Numbered from the stretch's first letter, positions 8,526-17,890 are shown. The stretch: 64,000 bases of DNA from an uncultured Oceanospirillales bacterium (GCA_913055655.1 CAJXKA010000001.1:1612842-1676841), one strand, 5' to 3'. The notes: generated by a model not told the origin, from the sequence alone. Translations and numbers: made by a program.

Positions 8526-10292
8526 GTGACCCCACATTTCCGCCTCTCTTTGTTCGCGATGCCCGCCCTTTGTCTGGCCTCACTCCTGGCCCTGGCGGGT
8601 TGCCAGCCATCGTCCGGGACCGACGAGGTTGCCGCGGCCCCGACCCCGGCCGCTGAAAATACGGCGGCGGCCACGACACCCGATTTCGACCTGTTGATCA
8701 CCGGCGGTGCCGTTTACGACGGCCATGGCGGCGAACCGGTCATGGCCGACGTGGCCGTGAAGGGCGACCGCATCGCGGCCATCGGCCAGGACCTGGGCAG
8801 CGCGGAAACGACCATCGACGCCAGCGGCCTGGCCGTCGCGCCCGGTTTCATCAACATGCTGAGCTGGGCCACCGAGTCGCTGATCGAGGACGGCAAATCG
8901 CAGAGCGACATCCGCCAGGGCGTGACCCTGGAGGTGATGGGCGAAGGCTGGACCATGGGCCCGATCAACGACACCATGCGCGAGCAGGCGCTGAAACAGC
9001 AGTGGGACATCAAGTACGACATCCCCTGGACCACCTTCGGCGAGTACTTCGAATTCCTGGAGCGCAAAGGCATCTCGCCGAACGTCGCCTCGTTCGTCGG
9101 CGCCACCACCATCCGCATCCACGAGCTGGGATACGAAGACCGCGCACCCACGCCCGAAGAACTCGACCGTATGCGCCAGCTGGTGCGCGACGCCATGGAA
9201 GAAGGCGCCATGGGCGTCGGTTCATCGCTGATCTACGCGCCGGCCTTTTACGCGGATACCGACGAGCTGATCGCGCTCAGCGAAGTCGCTGCCGAGTATG
9301 GCGGCCGCTATATCTCGCATATGCGCAGCGAAGGTGCGAAATTCCTGGAAGCGCTGGACGAGCTGATCACCATCAGCCGCGAGGCCGGCCTGGGCGCCGA
9401 GGTCTATCACCTGAAGGCCGCCGGTATCGACAACCACGCCAAGATGGACGAGGCCATCGCCATGATCGAGGCCGCGCGCGCCGAGGGGCTGGACATCACG
9501 GCCGACATGTACACCTACACCGCCGGCGCCACCGGCCTGGATGCGTCCATGCCACCGTGGGTACAGGAGGGCGGCGACGAGGCCTGGGTCGAGCGCCTGA
9601 AGGACCCGGAGATCCGGGCAAAAATGCACGAGGAGATCACCACGCCCAGCGACGAATGGGAGAACCTGTATCTCGCCGCCGGCGGCGCCGAGGGCCTGAT
9701 CCTGATCGGTTTCAAGAACCCGGAGCTGAAACCACTGACCGGCAAAACGCTGGCCGAGGTCGCCGAGATGCGCGGCACTGATCCCGTCGACACGATGATG
9801 GACCTCGTGATCGAGGACGAGAGCCGCGTCGGCACGGTCTACTTCATCATGTCCGAGGAAAACGTGAAGAAGAAGATCGCCCTGCCCTGGATGTCCTTCG
9901 GCTCCGATGCCGAGTCGAGCGCACCGGAAGGCGCCTTCCTGCTGTCCAGCACGCACCCCCGTGCCTATGGCAATTTCGCCCGCCTGCTGGGCAAGTATGT
10001 CCGCGAGGAAAAGGTCATCTCACTGCCGGAGGCCATCCGCAGGCTGACCACGCTGCCGGCAGCCAACCTGAAGATCGGCGATCGCGGCGCGCTCGAGGAA
10101 GGCTACTTCGCCGACATCGTCGTCTTCGACCCGGACACCATCACCGACCACGCCACGTTCGCCAAGCCGCAGCAGTACGCCACCGGCGTGCGTGATGTCC
10201 TGGTCAACGGCGTGTCGGTGCTGCGCGACGGCGAGCACACGGGCGCGACGCCGGGCCGGTTCGTGCGCGGCCCGGGCTACCGGCCGGAATGA
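8526..10292 (+). CDS. Amidohydrolase-family lipoprotein (D-aminoacylase-like) with an altered metal motif
   Basis: 588 residues. The chosen start is GTG 8526, six bases after GGAG; it gives a lipoprotein signal ending in LLALAGC. The body matches the N-acyl-D-amino-acid deacylase branch of amidohydrolases: DLLITGGAVYDGHG, VKGDRIAAIGQ and a C-terminal GYFADIVVFDPDTI beta-sandwich strand. The usual HxH after APGFID is absent: the sequence reads APGFINMLSW near residues 105-114. Later family elements (SHMRSEG, FGSDAE) are present. It is probably an envelope peptidase- or amidase-like hydrolase with one metal site or a changed reaction. Confidence 0.85.
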   Translation: MTPHFRLSLFAMPALCLASLLALAGCQPSSGTDEVAAAPTPAAENTAAATTPDFDLLITGGAVYDGHGGEPVMADVAVKGDRIAAIGQDLGSAETTIDASGLAVAPGFINMLSWATESLIEDGKSQSDIRQGVTLEVMGEGWTMGPINDTMREQALKQQWDIKYDIPWTTFGEYFEFLERKGISPNVASFVGATTIRIHELGYEDRAPTPEELDRMRQLVRDAMEEGAMGVGSSLIYAPAFYADTDELIALSEVAAEYGGRYISHMRSEGAKFLEALDELITISREAGLGAEVYHLKAAGIDNHAKMDEAIAMIEAARAEGLDITADMYTYTAGATGLDASMPPWVQEGGDEAWVERLKDPEIRAKMHEEITTPSDEWENLYLAAGGAEGLILIGFKNPELKPLTGKTLAEVAEMRGTDPVDTMMDLVIEDESRVGTVYFIMSEENVKKKIALPWMSFGSDAESSAPEGAFLLSSTHPRAYGNFARLLGKYVREEKVISLPEAIRRLTTLPAANLKIGDRGALEEGYFADIVVFDPDTITDHATFAKPQQYATGVRDVLVNGVSVLRDGEHTGATPGRFVRGPGYRPE

Positions 10293-10360
10293 ACGCACGA
10301 GCGCGTGATTCATTGGTAATATCCAGACTCGGTTAACTGTCCTTCTTCGGAGCGAGATTT

Positions 10361-10765
10361 ATGAACGTCACCCGATTGGCATGCGCCTGCCTGGCGATTG
10401 CCCTGCTGAGCGGCTGCGGCAGCAAGAACTACGACATCAGCAAGACGATCGTCTACAACGGCAGCATCTACCAGGTCACCGATACGCTGCAGATCAGCGA
10501 GTCCATCACCGGCGTTACGCCTGACAAGCAGACCATCGACCTGTCAAACCGCGACCGCGACGCGATCGAAGACCTGATCGAAAGCAACCAGCCCCTGTTC
10601 GTCAAAATGGCGTTCCAGCTGGACGAACAGGAACTTGTTTACCAGGCCCAGAACGTCGACAGCTACCGCGACTACAGCCGCATGCTGTCGCGTTTTGAAG
10701 ACGCCGCCGACGACATCGCCGACCTGATGGCCGAGAAAAAAACCGACCAGCTGAAGCTCAGGTAG
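10361..10765 (+). CDS. Small lipoprotein of unknown function
   Basis: 134 residues with a clear lipobox (IALLSGC, Cys near residue 19). No Asp follows the Cys directly, so outer-membrane sorting is expected. The mature part has an N-terminal beta-like stretch (TIVYNGSIYQVTDTLQI) and a C-terminal charged helix (DAADDIADLMAEKKTDQLKLR). The gene follows GGAGCGAG. Its 3' end overlaps that of the convergent mscS-like gene by 8 bases. I do not recognise the family. Confidence 0.75.
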   Translation: MNVTRLACACLAIALLSGCGSKNYDISKTIVYNGSIYQVTDTLQISESITGVTPDKQTIDLSNRDRDAIEDLIESNQPLFVKMAFQLDEQELVYQAQNVDSYRDYSRMLSRFEDAADDIADLMAEKKTDQLKLR

Positions 10766-11891
10766 CCTGCTCGCCGTCGGCGCCGTCGGCGCCGTCGGCA
10801 TCATCGCGCCCAACGTAGATCGTCTGCGTCGGGTAGGCGAACTCGATGCCTTCCGCTTCGAAACGCTCGTGGATGCGGAAGAAGATCGCCTGCTGGATGT
10901 CCATGTAGACGTTGTAGTCCGGTGAGGCCACGTAAAACACCGACTCGTAGTTCAGTGAGAAGTCGGCGTACTTCATGAAATGCGAGCGGTCGAACCGGGT
11001 CTTGTCCTGGGCCTCGACCGCTTCTTTCACGATCTCCGGAATCAGCTTCAGTTTCTCCAGCGGCGTCTGGTAGGTCACGCCCAGGCTGAACACCACGCGG
11101 CGCTCGAACATGCGTCCGTAGTTCTGAATACGGCTGGTAAGCAGGTCATTGTTGGAAAACACCAGTTGTTCGCCTGACAGGCTTCGCAGCCGGGTGGTCT
11201 TCAGGCCAATATGGTCGACGCTACCCAGCAGGTCCCCCACCTTCAGGAAATCGCCGACCACGAAGGGCTTGTCCAGGACAATCGACAGCGACGCGAACAG
11301 GTCGCCCAGGATGTTCTGCACGGCCAGCGCCACGGCCACGCCACCGATGCCCAGGCCGGCCACCAGCGCGGTGATGTCGACACCGAGGTTGTCCAGGATG
11401 AGCAGGACCACCGTGGACCACAGCACCACCTGGACCACGAAGCCCACCAGGGATATGGTCGATACGGAACCCGGATTGTTTTCCTTGGCCCACTCGCGAT
11501 GCTGCTTGATCTCGGCCTTCAGCATCGAGTTGACCCAGAAGCCGCCCTGCAGGAGCAGCGCCAGCACGACGGCCGTATGCAGGATTGCACGCGGCGTATC
11601 GGCCAGGTCCATGGTCATGCCGCCGGCCCACAGCGCCACGATCGCCAGGAACCAGAACCGGGTCTGGTCCAGCGCGTCGACCAGGTGGTCGTCCCAGCGG
11701 GTGTCGGTCCGGTCGGCCAGACGGGCAAGGTAATGCCGCACGATCCACTGGATACCGCGAAGCACCAGGTAGAAACCGACCGCTGCGGCGACGGCCACGA
11801 GCCAATCGTCCTGGCCGTGCCGGGTTACGAAATCCGCCAGTTCATCGAAACGTTCGGCGAGGGATAGGGTGTCATCGTTTTCACTCTGCAT
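10758..11891 (-). CDS. MscS-family mechanosensitive channel protein
   Basis: 377 residues, three to five N-terminal membrane helices, then the MscS pore and middle domain: GLGIGGVAVALAVQNILGDLFASLSIVLDKPF is the conserved pore/beta segment (shown here as two adjoining blocks, GLGIGGVAVALAVQNILGDL and FASLSIVLDKPF), followed by GDFLKVGDLLGSVDHIGLKTTRLR. It should act in the inner membrane as a turgor-release channel. The C-terminus ends in a short acidic repeat (ADGADGADGE) encoded by a 9-base tandem repeat near 10782-10800, which could vary in length. Confidence 0.9.
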   Translation of the reverse strand: MQSENDDTLSLAERFDELADFVTRHGQDDWLVAVAAAVGFYLVLRGIQWIVRHYLARLADRTDTRWDDHLVDALDQTRFWFLAIVALWAGGMTMDLADTPRAILHTAVVLALLLQGGFWVNSMLKAEIKQHREWAKENNPGSVSTISLVGFVVQVVLWSTVVLLILDNLGVDITALVAGLGIGGVAVALAVQNILGDLFASLSIVLDKPFVVGDFLKVGDLLGSVDHIGLKTTRLRSLSGEQLVFSNNDLLTSRIQNYGRMFERRVVFSLGVTYQTPLEKLKLIPEIVKEAVEAQDKTRFDRSHFMKYADFSLNYESVFYVASPDYNVYMDIQQAIFFRIHERFEAEGIEFAYPTQTIYVGRDDADGADGADGEQAT

Positions 11892-11948
11892 CCCCTATGC
11901 ATGGAAACGGTTCGGCCACAATGCAAGGGTGACAGGTGAAATCCGTCG

Positions 11949-13106
11949 CTATTGCAGGGCCACCGCCAGCCACAACATTGGCGCCTGGCCGTGCAGGTCC
12001 CCCGAGACACGGGGCCGGTCCATGTAGTACTGCAGGTCGTTTTGCTTCCCCGTGCCGATGCAGACTTCACCGACGTTGCCGTTGTCATCAATGTAACCGG
12101 ACAGCCCTGTCCAGGCGGCCAGGACCGGTTCGCCGAAGACCGCCTTGTCGAGCAGGCCGGCTTCCAGCCCGACAGCCATCGCGTAGGCGAACATGGCCGT
12201 CCCGGAAGTTTCCGGCCAGAATTCCGGCTCGTCGATCACCTGCCGCCACATCCCGTTGTCGTCCTGGTAGGGCAGCAGGGCATTCATCATCTTGCGATAG
12301 CGCGCCAGGATATCCGGGCGCAGGTCGTGGTCGGCGGGCAGTGACTCGAGGACCTCGGCCATGGCGACCGCCACCCAGCCGTTCCCCCGGCCCCAGAATA
12401 TCGGCACATCCGGGCTGTGCCAGAACAGGCCGCCTTGGTGCTGCAGCCTGGGCAGGTACGCGGCCAGCTGGCGCGCGGCGCGGTCGGCGTACTTCACATC
12501 ACCCGTGGCCCGGTATGCCTGGATCTGCAGCATCCCCACCATGTACAGGTCGTCAATCCACCAGCGGGTTTCCGGCGTCAGGCCGTTCTCCAGGGGTGAT
12601 GCCCACTGGCGGTCCGCGAAACTCAGCCCCTGCGCCAGGTGGCGCCTGGAACCGGTCTGGATCGCGATCTGCAGCGGAACAATGCCCAGCACGCTCATGT
12701 CGACATGGGCGCGCCGGCTGACCAGGGCATTGTCGTCGTCCATCAGGGGTTCGTAGCGGTCGATGAGCTCGTCCCGCATGGTTTCGTCACCGGTGGCGTC
12801 TGCGAAACGAAGCGCCCCGACCGCCGTCGCGGCCTCGGCGTAATGCAATGCTTCGTCGCCGTAGAACATGTAATCCCGCCCCAGCAGGTTCTGAACCAGC
12901 GATTCGCCCACCACGCCCGGATCGGGCGAGATTTCACCAGCGCTTGCAGGCGCCGCGCCCAGGGGCGTCAACATCCACAACAGGACCGCCAGGGCCGGCA
13001 CCACCCGGAAATTTCCACGCGCATTACCACGGTAGCGCCACGCACGGTCAAACGACCCCCCGCCAGAATGCGCACCGTCGAAAACATTGAACTGGAGATT
13101 TTCCAT
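11949..13106 (-). CDS. Glycoside hydrolase family 105-like (unsaturated uronyl hydrolase)
   Basis: About 385 residues from the ATG at 13106; that ATG overlaps the start of the small plus-strand gene, so a start nearer the signal peptide (core VVPALAVLLWMLTPLGAAPASA) is possible. The (alpha/alpha)6 family is shown by TRWWIDDLYMVGMLQ, which carries the catalytic Asp of YteR-type enzymes, and by FWGRGNGWVAVAMAEVL. Such enzymes hydrolyse unsaturated uronic acids left by polysaccharide lyases acting on pectin or ulvan-like glycans. An exported form is expected. It lies close to a DUF1080/GMC operon on the same strand but separated by the small gene. Confidence 0.8.
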   Translation of the reverse strand: MENLQFNVFDGAHSGGGSFDRAWRYRGNARGNFRVVPALAVLLWMLTPLGAAPASAGEISPDPGVVGESLVQNLLGRDYMFYGDEALHYAEAATAVGALRFADATGDETMRDELIDRYEPLMDDDNALVSRRAHVDMSVLGIVPLQIAIQTGSRRHLAQGLSFADRQWASPLENGLTPETRWWIDDLYMVGMLQIQAYRATGDVKYADRAARQLAAYLPRLQHQGGLFWHSPDVPIFWGRGNGWVAVAMAEVLESLPADHDLRPDILARYRKMMNALLPYQDDNGMWRQVIDEPEFWPETSGTAMFAYAMAVGLEAGLLDKAVFGEPVLAAWTGLSGYIDDNGNVGEVCIGTGKQNDLQYYMDRPRVSGDLHGQAPMLWLAVALQ

Positions 13107-13404
13107 GAACACCACCTTGAAAGTTATTGGCCTTTGCGCCGTCATCGCTCACGGTACGGGTTGCGCCTACAACACCGGTGCTGCCAGTGATTCAAACGGA
13201 CGTTACGCCGAAACGGCCTGCGAAACGAATGGCAACGGCCGTCAATACCGTAACCCGTTCCTGCGCCAGCGGAACATCGCTTCGGACCATTGCACCGAAA
13301 ATGGCGACTCCAGGAGCCGCTACGCGGAAGGCGAGAAAGAAAACCGGGACGTGACGTCGAGCGCGTCCAACCCCTTCCTGCGCTCTCGCAGAATCGGTGG
13401 GTAA
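13105..13404 (+). CDS. Small exported protein with two NPFLR repeats
   Basis: 99 residues from the ATG at 13105, preceded by GGAGA. A short hydrophobic leader ends near HGTGC, a weak lipobox. The rest is hydrophilic and contains two copies of one unit: RYAE followed about 15-20 residues later by NPFLR-x-R-x-I (NPFLRQRNI and NPFLRSRRI). A strong terminator follows, which supports it being a real, separately transcribed gene. I do not recognise the family; the repeat resembles nothing I can name. Confidence 0.65.
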   Translation: MNTTLKVIGLCAVIAHGTGCAYNTGAASDSNGRYAETACETNGNGRQYRNPFLRQRNIASDHCTENGDSRSRYAEGEKENRDVTSSASNPFLRSRRIGG

Positions 13405-13435
13405 GCCGTAACGGCTGTGCTTACACCGCCCCCCC

Positions 13436-13473
13436 GGCCTGGCGGAGATGCGTGCTTCGCCAGGCCTTTTTTT
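13436..13473 (+). terminator. Rho-independent terminator after the NPFLR gene
   Basis: Arms GGCCTGGCG (13436-13444) and CGCCAGGCC (13458-13466) are perfectly complementary around a 13-base loop and are followed by seven T (13467-13473). It ends the small plus-strand gene about 30 bases after its stop and stops reading into the convergent DUF1080 gene. Confidence 0.9.
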
Positions 13474-13486
13474 ACCCGCCAACCGT

Positions 13487-14245
13487 TCAGTCGAGCTCGC
13501 GAACCCAGATATTCCGGTAACTGACCCGGTCACCATGATCCTGCAGCACGATCGGCAGGCGATCCGCATGCGCCCTGTAACTGGGTTCGCCGATGTAAAC
13601 AGTCGGCCCCTGGATCTCCACGTGATCCTGCACCAGCACGCCGTTATGGAACACGGTCACCGTGGCCGCCGAGGCCAGCTCGCCGTCATCGCCAAACGTC
13701 GGTGCCCGGAACACGATGTCGTAAACCTGCCACTGCCCCGGCGGGCGCATGGCGTTGACCAGCGGGATATGCTGCTTGTAGATGCTGGCGGCCTGGCCGT
13801 TGGAGTAGGTGCGGTTGTCGTAAGAGTCGAGCACCTGCACCTCGTACAGCCCCATCAGGAAAACGCCGCTGTTGCTTCGACCCTGGCTGTCATCCTTGTC
13901 GTCAGGGGAGGCCATCCACTCGACATGCAATTGCACGTCACCGAAACCCTGGCGGGTGCGGATATCGCCCGCACCCCATTCCGGGTTGGCCTTGACCGTC
14001 ATGGCGCCGTTCTCAACCGTCCAGGTGACGTCAGAACCGTCCGGGTGCTCCCAGGCCTCCAGGCTGCCACCATCGAATAAGACGATGGCGTCCGAAGGCG
14101 GGCCACCATTGTCGCCCGGCGTGACCACTGCGGGTTCCGGCGCCCAGACCTCGGTCTCCGCCGGGTCGCCATCCTGGGCCGAGGCTGCGTTTCCGGACAG
14201 GAGCATGATGCCGATCGTGATCTTCAGTACATTCAGGATTCTCAT
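13487..14245 (-). CDS. DUF1080 protein, 3-keto-disaccharide hydrolase type
   Basis: 252 residues with a signal peptide ending near GNAASA. The DUF1080 concanavalin-like fold is seen in IVLFDGGSLEAWEHPDG, VENGAMTVKANPEWGAGDIRT, SNSGVFLMGLYEVQVLDS and the C-terminal YRNIWVREL. Members are known to cleave 3-keto-glycosides. It starts in an ATGA overlap with the GMC oxidoreductase, so the oxidised product of that enzyme is the likely substrate. Location: periplasm. This is the last gene of the three-gene operon. Confidence 0.88.
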   Translation of the reverse strand: MRILNVLKITIGIMLLSGNAASAQDGDPAETEVWAPEPAVVTPGDNGGPPSDAIVLFDGGSLEAWEHPDGSDVTWTVENGAMTVKANPEWGAGDIRTRQGFGDVQLHVEWMASPDDKDDSQGRSNSGVFLMGLYEVQVLDSYDNRTYSNGQAASIYKQHIPLVNAMRPPGQWQVYDIVFRAPTFGDDGELASAATVTVFHNGVLVQDHVEIQGPTVYIGEPSYRAHADRLPIVLQDHGDRVSYRNIWVRELD

Positions 14246-15933
14246 AGTGTGCCCTCCGCCATCAGGTCCGCGGCGTGATTCGCCGCGCGGGCCGTCAGCA
14301 CCATGTAGGTAATCGATGGGTTCACGCAGGAACCCGAGGTCATGCACGCGCCGTCGGTGACGAACAGGTTGGGGATCTCGTGGGCCTGGTTCCAGCCATT
14401 GAGCACCGATTCGGATGGGTCATGGCCCATGCGCGCCGTGCCCATCTCGTGCACGCCGCTGCCCATGGTCATGCCGCCCGGCCACTTGACGATATCCGTC
14501 GCGCCGGCCGCCTTGAGCATGGCCTCTCCCTGCACCAGCATGTCGTCGATCATGCGTTTCTCGTTGTCGTGGTAGTGGGTGTCGAAACGCACCTGGGGAA
14601 TGCCAAAACGGTCCTTCTTCGCCGGGTCCAGCGTCATCCGGTTGTCCGCATACGGCAGGATCTCGCCAAAGCCGTAATAACTCATGCGCCAGCGGCCGTA
14701 TCGGCCCAGCGCCTGCTTGTAGTCGGCGCCGAATCCGGGCAGGTGCTCCGAAGTCTGCATGATGCCCTCGCGAACCGCCCCCCCCTGGAAGCCGTACCCG
14801 CGCAGGAAACCAACATCGTCACCCTCACCCTCCAGGTTGCGGAATCGCGGTACATAAATACCGTTGGGCCGAAAGCCGTAGGTGGTGCGGTCTTCGAAGC
14901 CGGGCATGATGCCGGTGATGCCGGTGCCGAAGGTGTGATCCATCATGTACTTGCCCAGCACGCCGCTGCCGTTGGCCAGGCCATTCGGGTTGGCGTCGTT
15001 GGCCGAGTTCATCAGGATCTGCGTGCTGCCGATGGTCGAGGCGCACAGGAACACGACGCGGGCGCTGTAATGCTCGCGCGACTTGTCCTTCGCGTCGATC
15101 ACGCGAACGCCGGTGATGCGGCCGGTCTGCGGGTCGGTGTCGAGGCCTTCGACCACCGCGTCGGTGCGGATGGTCAGGTTGCCGGTCTTTTCGGCGTCCG
15201 GCAGGGTGACCGTCAGCGCACTGAAATAGGCCGATACCGAGCAGCCCCTTTGGCAGGGCCCGCAGTAGTGACACGGCCCGCGGCCGTTGTGCGGCTCGGT
15301 CAGGATGGCCACGCGCCCGACGGTCATGTCGCGCCCGGGGAACTGCTCCTGGATGGTACGGCGAACATGTTTCTCCACCACGTTCAGTTCCATCGGCTTC
15401 TGGAAGTGGCCATCGGGCAGGTGCGGCAAACCCAGTGCCTCGCCGCTGATGCCGATGAATTTCTCCACGTGGTCGTACCACGGCTCGATGTCGGCGTAAC
15501 GGATCGGCCAGTCGATGCCATGGCCATCACGCTTGTTGGCCTCGAAATCGAGATCGCTCCAGCGGTACACCTGCCGGCCCCAGACCATGCTGCGCCCGGC
15601 CAGCACATCGGTGCGCACCCAGTTGAAGGGCTTTTCCGGGTCCTGCACGTAGGGGTTCAGCCGGTCGTTGTTCCAGAACTGCTTGTTGAAATCGTCACAC
15701 CAGCCAAACTGGTCCTGGATGAAGTAATCGCGCTCGGCCTCTTCGCGTGGGATCTTGCCGCGGAATTTGTACTCCCAGGGCGCCTTGTGTTCGCCCTGGT
15801 AGTCCGTGATGTGCTCGATTTCCCGGCCGCGTTCCAGCACCAGTGTTTTCAGGCCACGGCGCGTCAGTTCGCGCGCGGCCCAGCCGCCGGTCATGCCGGA
15901 ACCGATGACGATGGCGTCGAATTGCGCGCTCAT
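14242..15933 (-). CDS. GMC-family FAD oxidoreductase (glycoside 3-dehydrogenase-like catalytic subunit)
   Basis: 563 residues. The N-terminal dinucleotide fold [18 protein letters not shown], the GMC C-terminal signature with [11 protein letters not shown] and the [22 protein letters not shown] end carry the catalytic His and Asn of the gluconate/glucoside dehydrogenase branch. The cysteine-rich stretch [13 protein letters not shown] is also typical of this branch. It has no signal of its own; it is probably carried through the Tat pathway with the subunit encoded just upstream (ATGA overlap). With DUF1080 it forms a predicted oxidise-then-cleave route for glycosides. Confidence 0.9.
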   Translation of the reverse strand: MSAQFDAIVIGSGMTGGWAARELTRRGLKTLVLERGREIEHITDYQGEHKAPWEYKFRGKIPREEAERDYFIQDQFGWCDDFNKQFWNNDRLNPYVQDPEKPFNWVRTDVLAGRSMVWGRQVYRWSDLDFEANKRDGHGIDWPIRYADIEPWYDHVEKFIGISGEALGLPHLPDGHFQKPMELNVVEKHVRRTIQEQFPGRDMTVGRVAILTEPHNGRGPCHYCGPCQRGCSVSAYFSALTVTLPDAEKTGNLTIRTDAVVEGLDTDPQTGRITGVRVIDAKDKSREHYSARVVFLCASTIGSTQILMNSANDANPNGLANGSGVLGKYMMDHTFGTGITGIMPGFEDRTTYGFRPNGIYVPRFRNLEGEGDDVGFLRGYGFQGGAVREGIMQTSEHLPGFGADYKQALGRYGRWRMSYYGFGEILPYADNRMTLDPAKKDRFGIPQVRFDTHYHDNEKRMIDDMLVQGEAMLKAAGATDIVKWPGGMTMGSGVHEMGTARMGHDPSESVLNGWNQAHEIPNLFVTDGACMTSGSCVNPSITYMVLTARAANHAADLMAEGTL

Positions 15934-16463
15934 TGCATCACCACCGGTCGCGGCAACTCGGCCACGGGCACGTCGCCGCGGTAGGTACCGGGCATCGGGT
16001 TGAAGACCGCCAGGGTTTCCAGCCCCACTTTCGACGTCGAGTAACCCATCACGACCAGTCGCCGGGTCATGGCGAAAAACTCGCTGCCCTCGGTGGCGGC
16101 GAACGCGGCGTGCTGCTGCACGGCATCGCAATCGGCGAAGTCTGCCCCGTGTTCATCACGGCAGGCCTGGTCCAGGGCCGCCATGCCCTCGATCACCGGC
16201 GCGCGCTCATCGGCCGTGTACCAGTCCGACAGCATCAGCGCGACGAAGGCGGGCACTCCCGCATCCAGCGCGCCCGGGGTGTCGGTGCGCGGGATGATCA
16301 GTTCAGACAGCGCCGCGATGGTGCCTTGCTGGTGATCGTCCAGGAAAGGGTTTTCAATGGCGGCGTCGAAATCCGCATCGGCGAGCACGGCGCGGTGCAG
16401 CCCGGCCACGGCAACCCCCGCGGTCCCGGCCAGCATGGCTTTCAGGAGTTCTCTTCTTTGCAT
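15930..16463 (-). CDS. Gluconate 2-dehydrogenase subunit 3 family protein (Tat-exported)
   Basis: 177 residues. The twin-arginine leader [21 protein letters not shown] fits Tat export of a folded partner. The mature protein has the subunit-3 features: [21 protein letters not shown] and [17 protein letters not shown]. It is the small subunit of membrane-associated GMC dehydrogenases and pairs with the next gene through an ATGA overlap. It opens the operon and faces the GntP permease across a GntR-type operator. No cytochrome subunit is encoded alongside, so the electron acceptor is not visible. Confidence 0.88.
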   Translation of the reverse strand: MQRRELLKAMLAGTAGVAVAGLHRAVLADADFDAAIENPFLDDHQQGTIAALSELIIPRTDTPGALDAGVPAFVALMLSDWYTADERAPVIEGMAALDQACRDEHGADFADCDAVQQHAAFAATEGSEFFAMTRRLVVMGYSTSKVGLETLAVFNPMPGTYRGDVPVAELPRPVVMQ

Positions 16464-16483
16464 CTGAGCCTCGTTCTTATGGT

Positions 16484-16505
16484 GTTGTTGGACAACGACT
16501 GTCCA
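16484..16505. promoter_or_regulatory. GntR/FadR-type operator between glycoside-oxidation operon and gntP-like gene
   Basis: GTTGTTGGACAAC (16484-16496) is a perfect palindrome around TGG and fits the FadR-subfamily pattern TNGT-N3-ACNA. It overlaps a second inverted repeat, TGGACA-N5-TGTCCA (16489-16505). The site is in the 80-base space between divergent starts at 16463 and 16544, so one regulator could control both directions. No GntR-family gene is in the window. Confidence 0.6.
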
Positions 16506-16543
16506 TCGCTGTCACGATACCATTAAATAAAAGGATAAGGCTC

Positions 16544-17890
16544 ATGACGCTCATACTGCTCCTGCTCGGGGCCATCGCCTTCATTGTCATCGCCATTGTC
16601 AGGTTCCGCCTGCACCCGTTCCTGGCATTGTTGCTGACCGCCATCGGCTTCGGCCTGCTGGCGGGGATGTCCGGCGAGGCCATTACCACGGCCATCACCC
16701 AGGGCTTCGGCAATACGCTGGGCGCGGTGGGGCCGCTGATCGTCGTGGGCGTGATGATCGGCGCACTGCTGGAGGTCTCCGGCGGGGCTTACGCACTGGC
16801 TGACCGGGTCATGAAATGGCTCGGCCAGAAGCGCATCACCTGGGGCATGGCGCTGGTGGGTTTCGTCACGTCCATCCCGGTGTTCGGCGACAGTGCCTTC
16901 ATCATCCTGCAGTCGCTGAACCGGGCGCTGACCCGCCGCGCCGGCCTGTCACTGGCGGTCACGGCCACGGCGCTGGCGGCCGGGACCACCGCCACCCATT
17001 GCCTGGTGCCGCCCACGCCTGGACCCATCGCCGCCGCGGAACTGATCGACGCCGACCTGGGACTGGTCATCGGCTGGGGCCTGCCGATTGCCCTGCTCTC
17101 GACGGTGCCGGCGGTCCTCTGGGCGCGCTGGATGGGTTCGCGAATCTGGATCGACCCCGCGCCAAGGATCATCGACCGGGACGAAGAAGCCAACAAGACT
17201 GTCCGGCCTGGCGCCCTCAAGGCGGCGCTGCCCATTTTCGTCCCGCTGGTGCTGATCATGATGAAATCGGTCAACGACTACGCCGGTTGGCTGACCGAGG
17301 GCGTTGCGTTCAGCGTGATCTCGTTTATCGGCACGCCCCTGATCGCGCTGCTGCTGGGCCTGGCCTGCGCGGTCCGGTTGCCTGCCGAGGGCGGCCTGGC
17401 AATGCTGTCGATTGACGGCCCGGCCGGCAAGGCCGTTCGCACGGCGGCCGTGATCATCATCATTACCGGCGCCGGCGGCGTTTTCGGCATGATGCTGCGC
17501 AGCGCCGGCGTCGCCGAGGTGCTGGGCACCTCGCTGGGCGGCGCCACGCTGGGGCTGTGGCTGCCCTTCATCGTCGCCGCGGCCATCCGCGTCGCACAGG
17601 GCTCGGCCACCGTTTCTATCGTTACCACCGCCGCGCTGGTCGCACCGCTGCTGGGTGACCTGGGCCTGGACACGGACCTGGGCCGCGCGCTGGTGGTGTT
17701 GGCCATCGGCGGCGGTTCCGCGGTGTTCTCGCATGCCAACGACAGCGGTTTCTGGGTCATTTCGCAGCTCAGTGACATGAAGGTCTCCCAGGGACTGCGG
17801 CTGCACACCGTCGCGACAGGCCTGCTGGGTATCACGGCCGCGGTTGCCGTGAACATCGTCTGGTGGATCTGGGGCGGCGTTCCCGCCTGA
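16544..17890 (+). CDS. GntP-family permease (gluconate or sugar-acid transporter)
   Basis: 448 residues and about 12-14 membrane helices. Family hallmarks: GFGNTLGAVGPLIVVGVMIGALLE (here split by a helix turn), FVTSIPVFGDSAFIIL, LAAGTTATHCLVPPTPGP and the C-terminal SHANDSGFWVISQL. GntP members import gluconate and related acids with protons. Its divergent partner operon oxidises glycosides at the cell surface, so import of the released sugar acid or keto-sugar is the likely role. It starts at ATG 16544 after AAGGATAAGG. Confidence 0.9.
   Translation: MTLILLLLGAIAFIVIAIVRFRLHPFLALLLTAIGFGLLAGMSGEAITTAITQGFGNTLGAVGPLIVVGVMIGALLEVSGGAYALADRVMKWLGQKRITWGMALVGFVTSIPVFGDSAFIILQSLNRALTRRAGLSLAVTATALAAGTTATHCLVPPTPGPIAAAELIDADLGLVIGWGLPIALLSTVPAVLWARWMGSRIWIDPAPRIIDRDEEANKTVRPGALKAALPIFVPLVLIMMKSVNDYAGWLTEGVAFSVISFIGTPLIALLLGLACAVRLPAEGGLAMLSIDGPAGKAVRTAAVIIIITGAGGVFGMMLRSAGVAEVLGTSLGGATLGLWLPFIVAAAIRVAQGSATVSIVTTAALVAPLLGDLGLDTDLGRALVVLAIGGGSAVFSHANDSGFWVISQLSDMKVSQGLRLHTVATGLLGITAAVAVNIVWWIWGGVPA

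Noticed and set aside
14275..15984. A 569-residue plus-strand open frame opposite the GMC gene
   Set aside because: The minus strand carries a complete GMC oxidoreductase with all motifs. The plus frame is a high-GC mirror frame with no recognisable domain.
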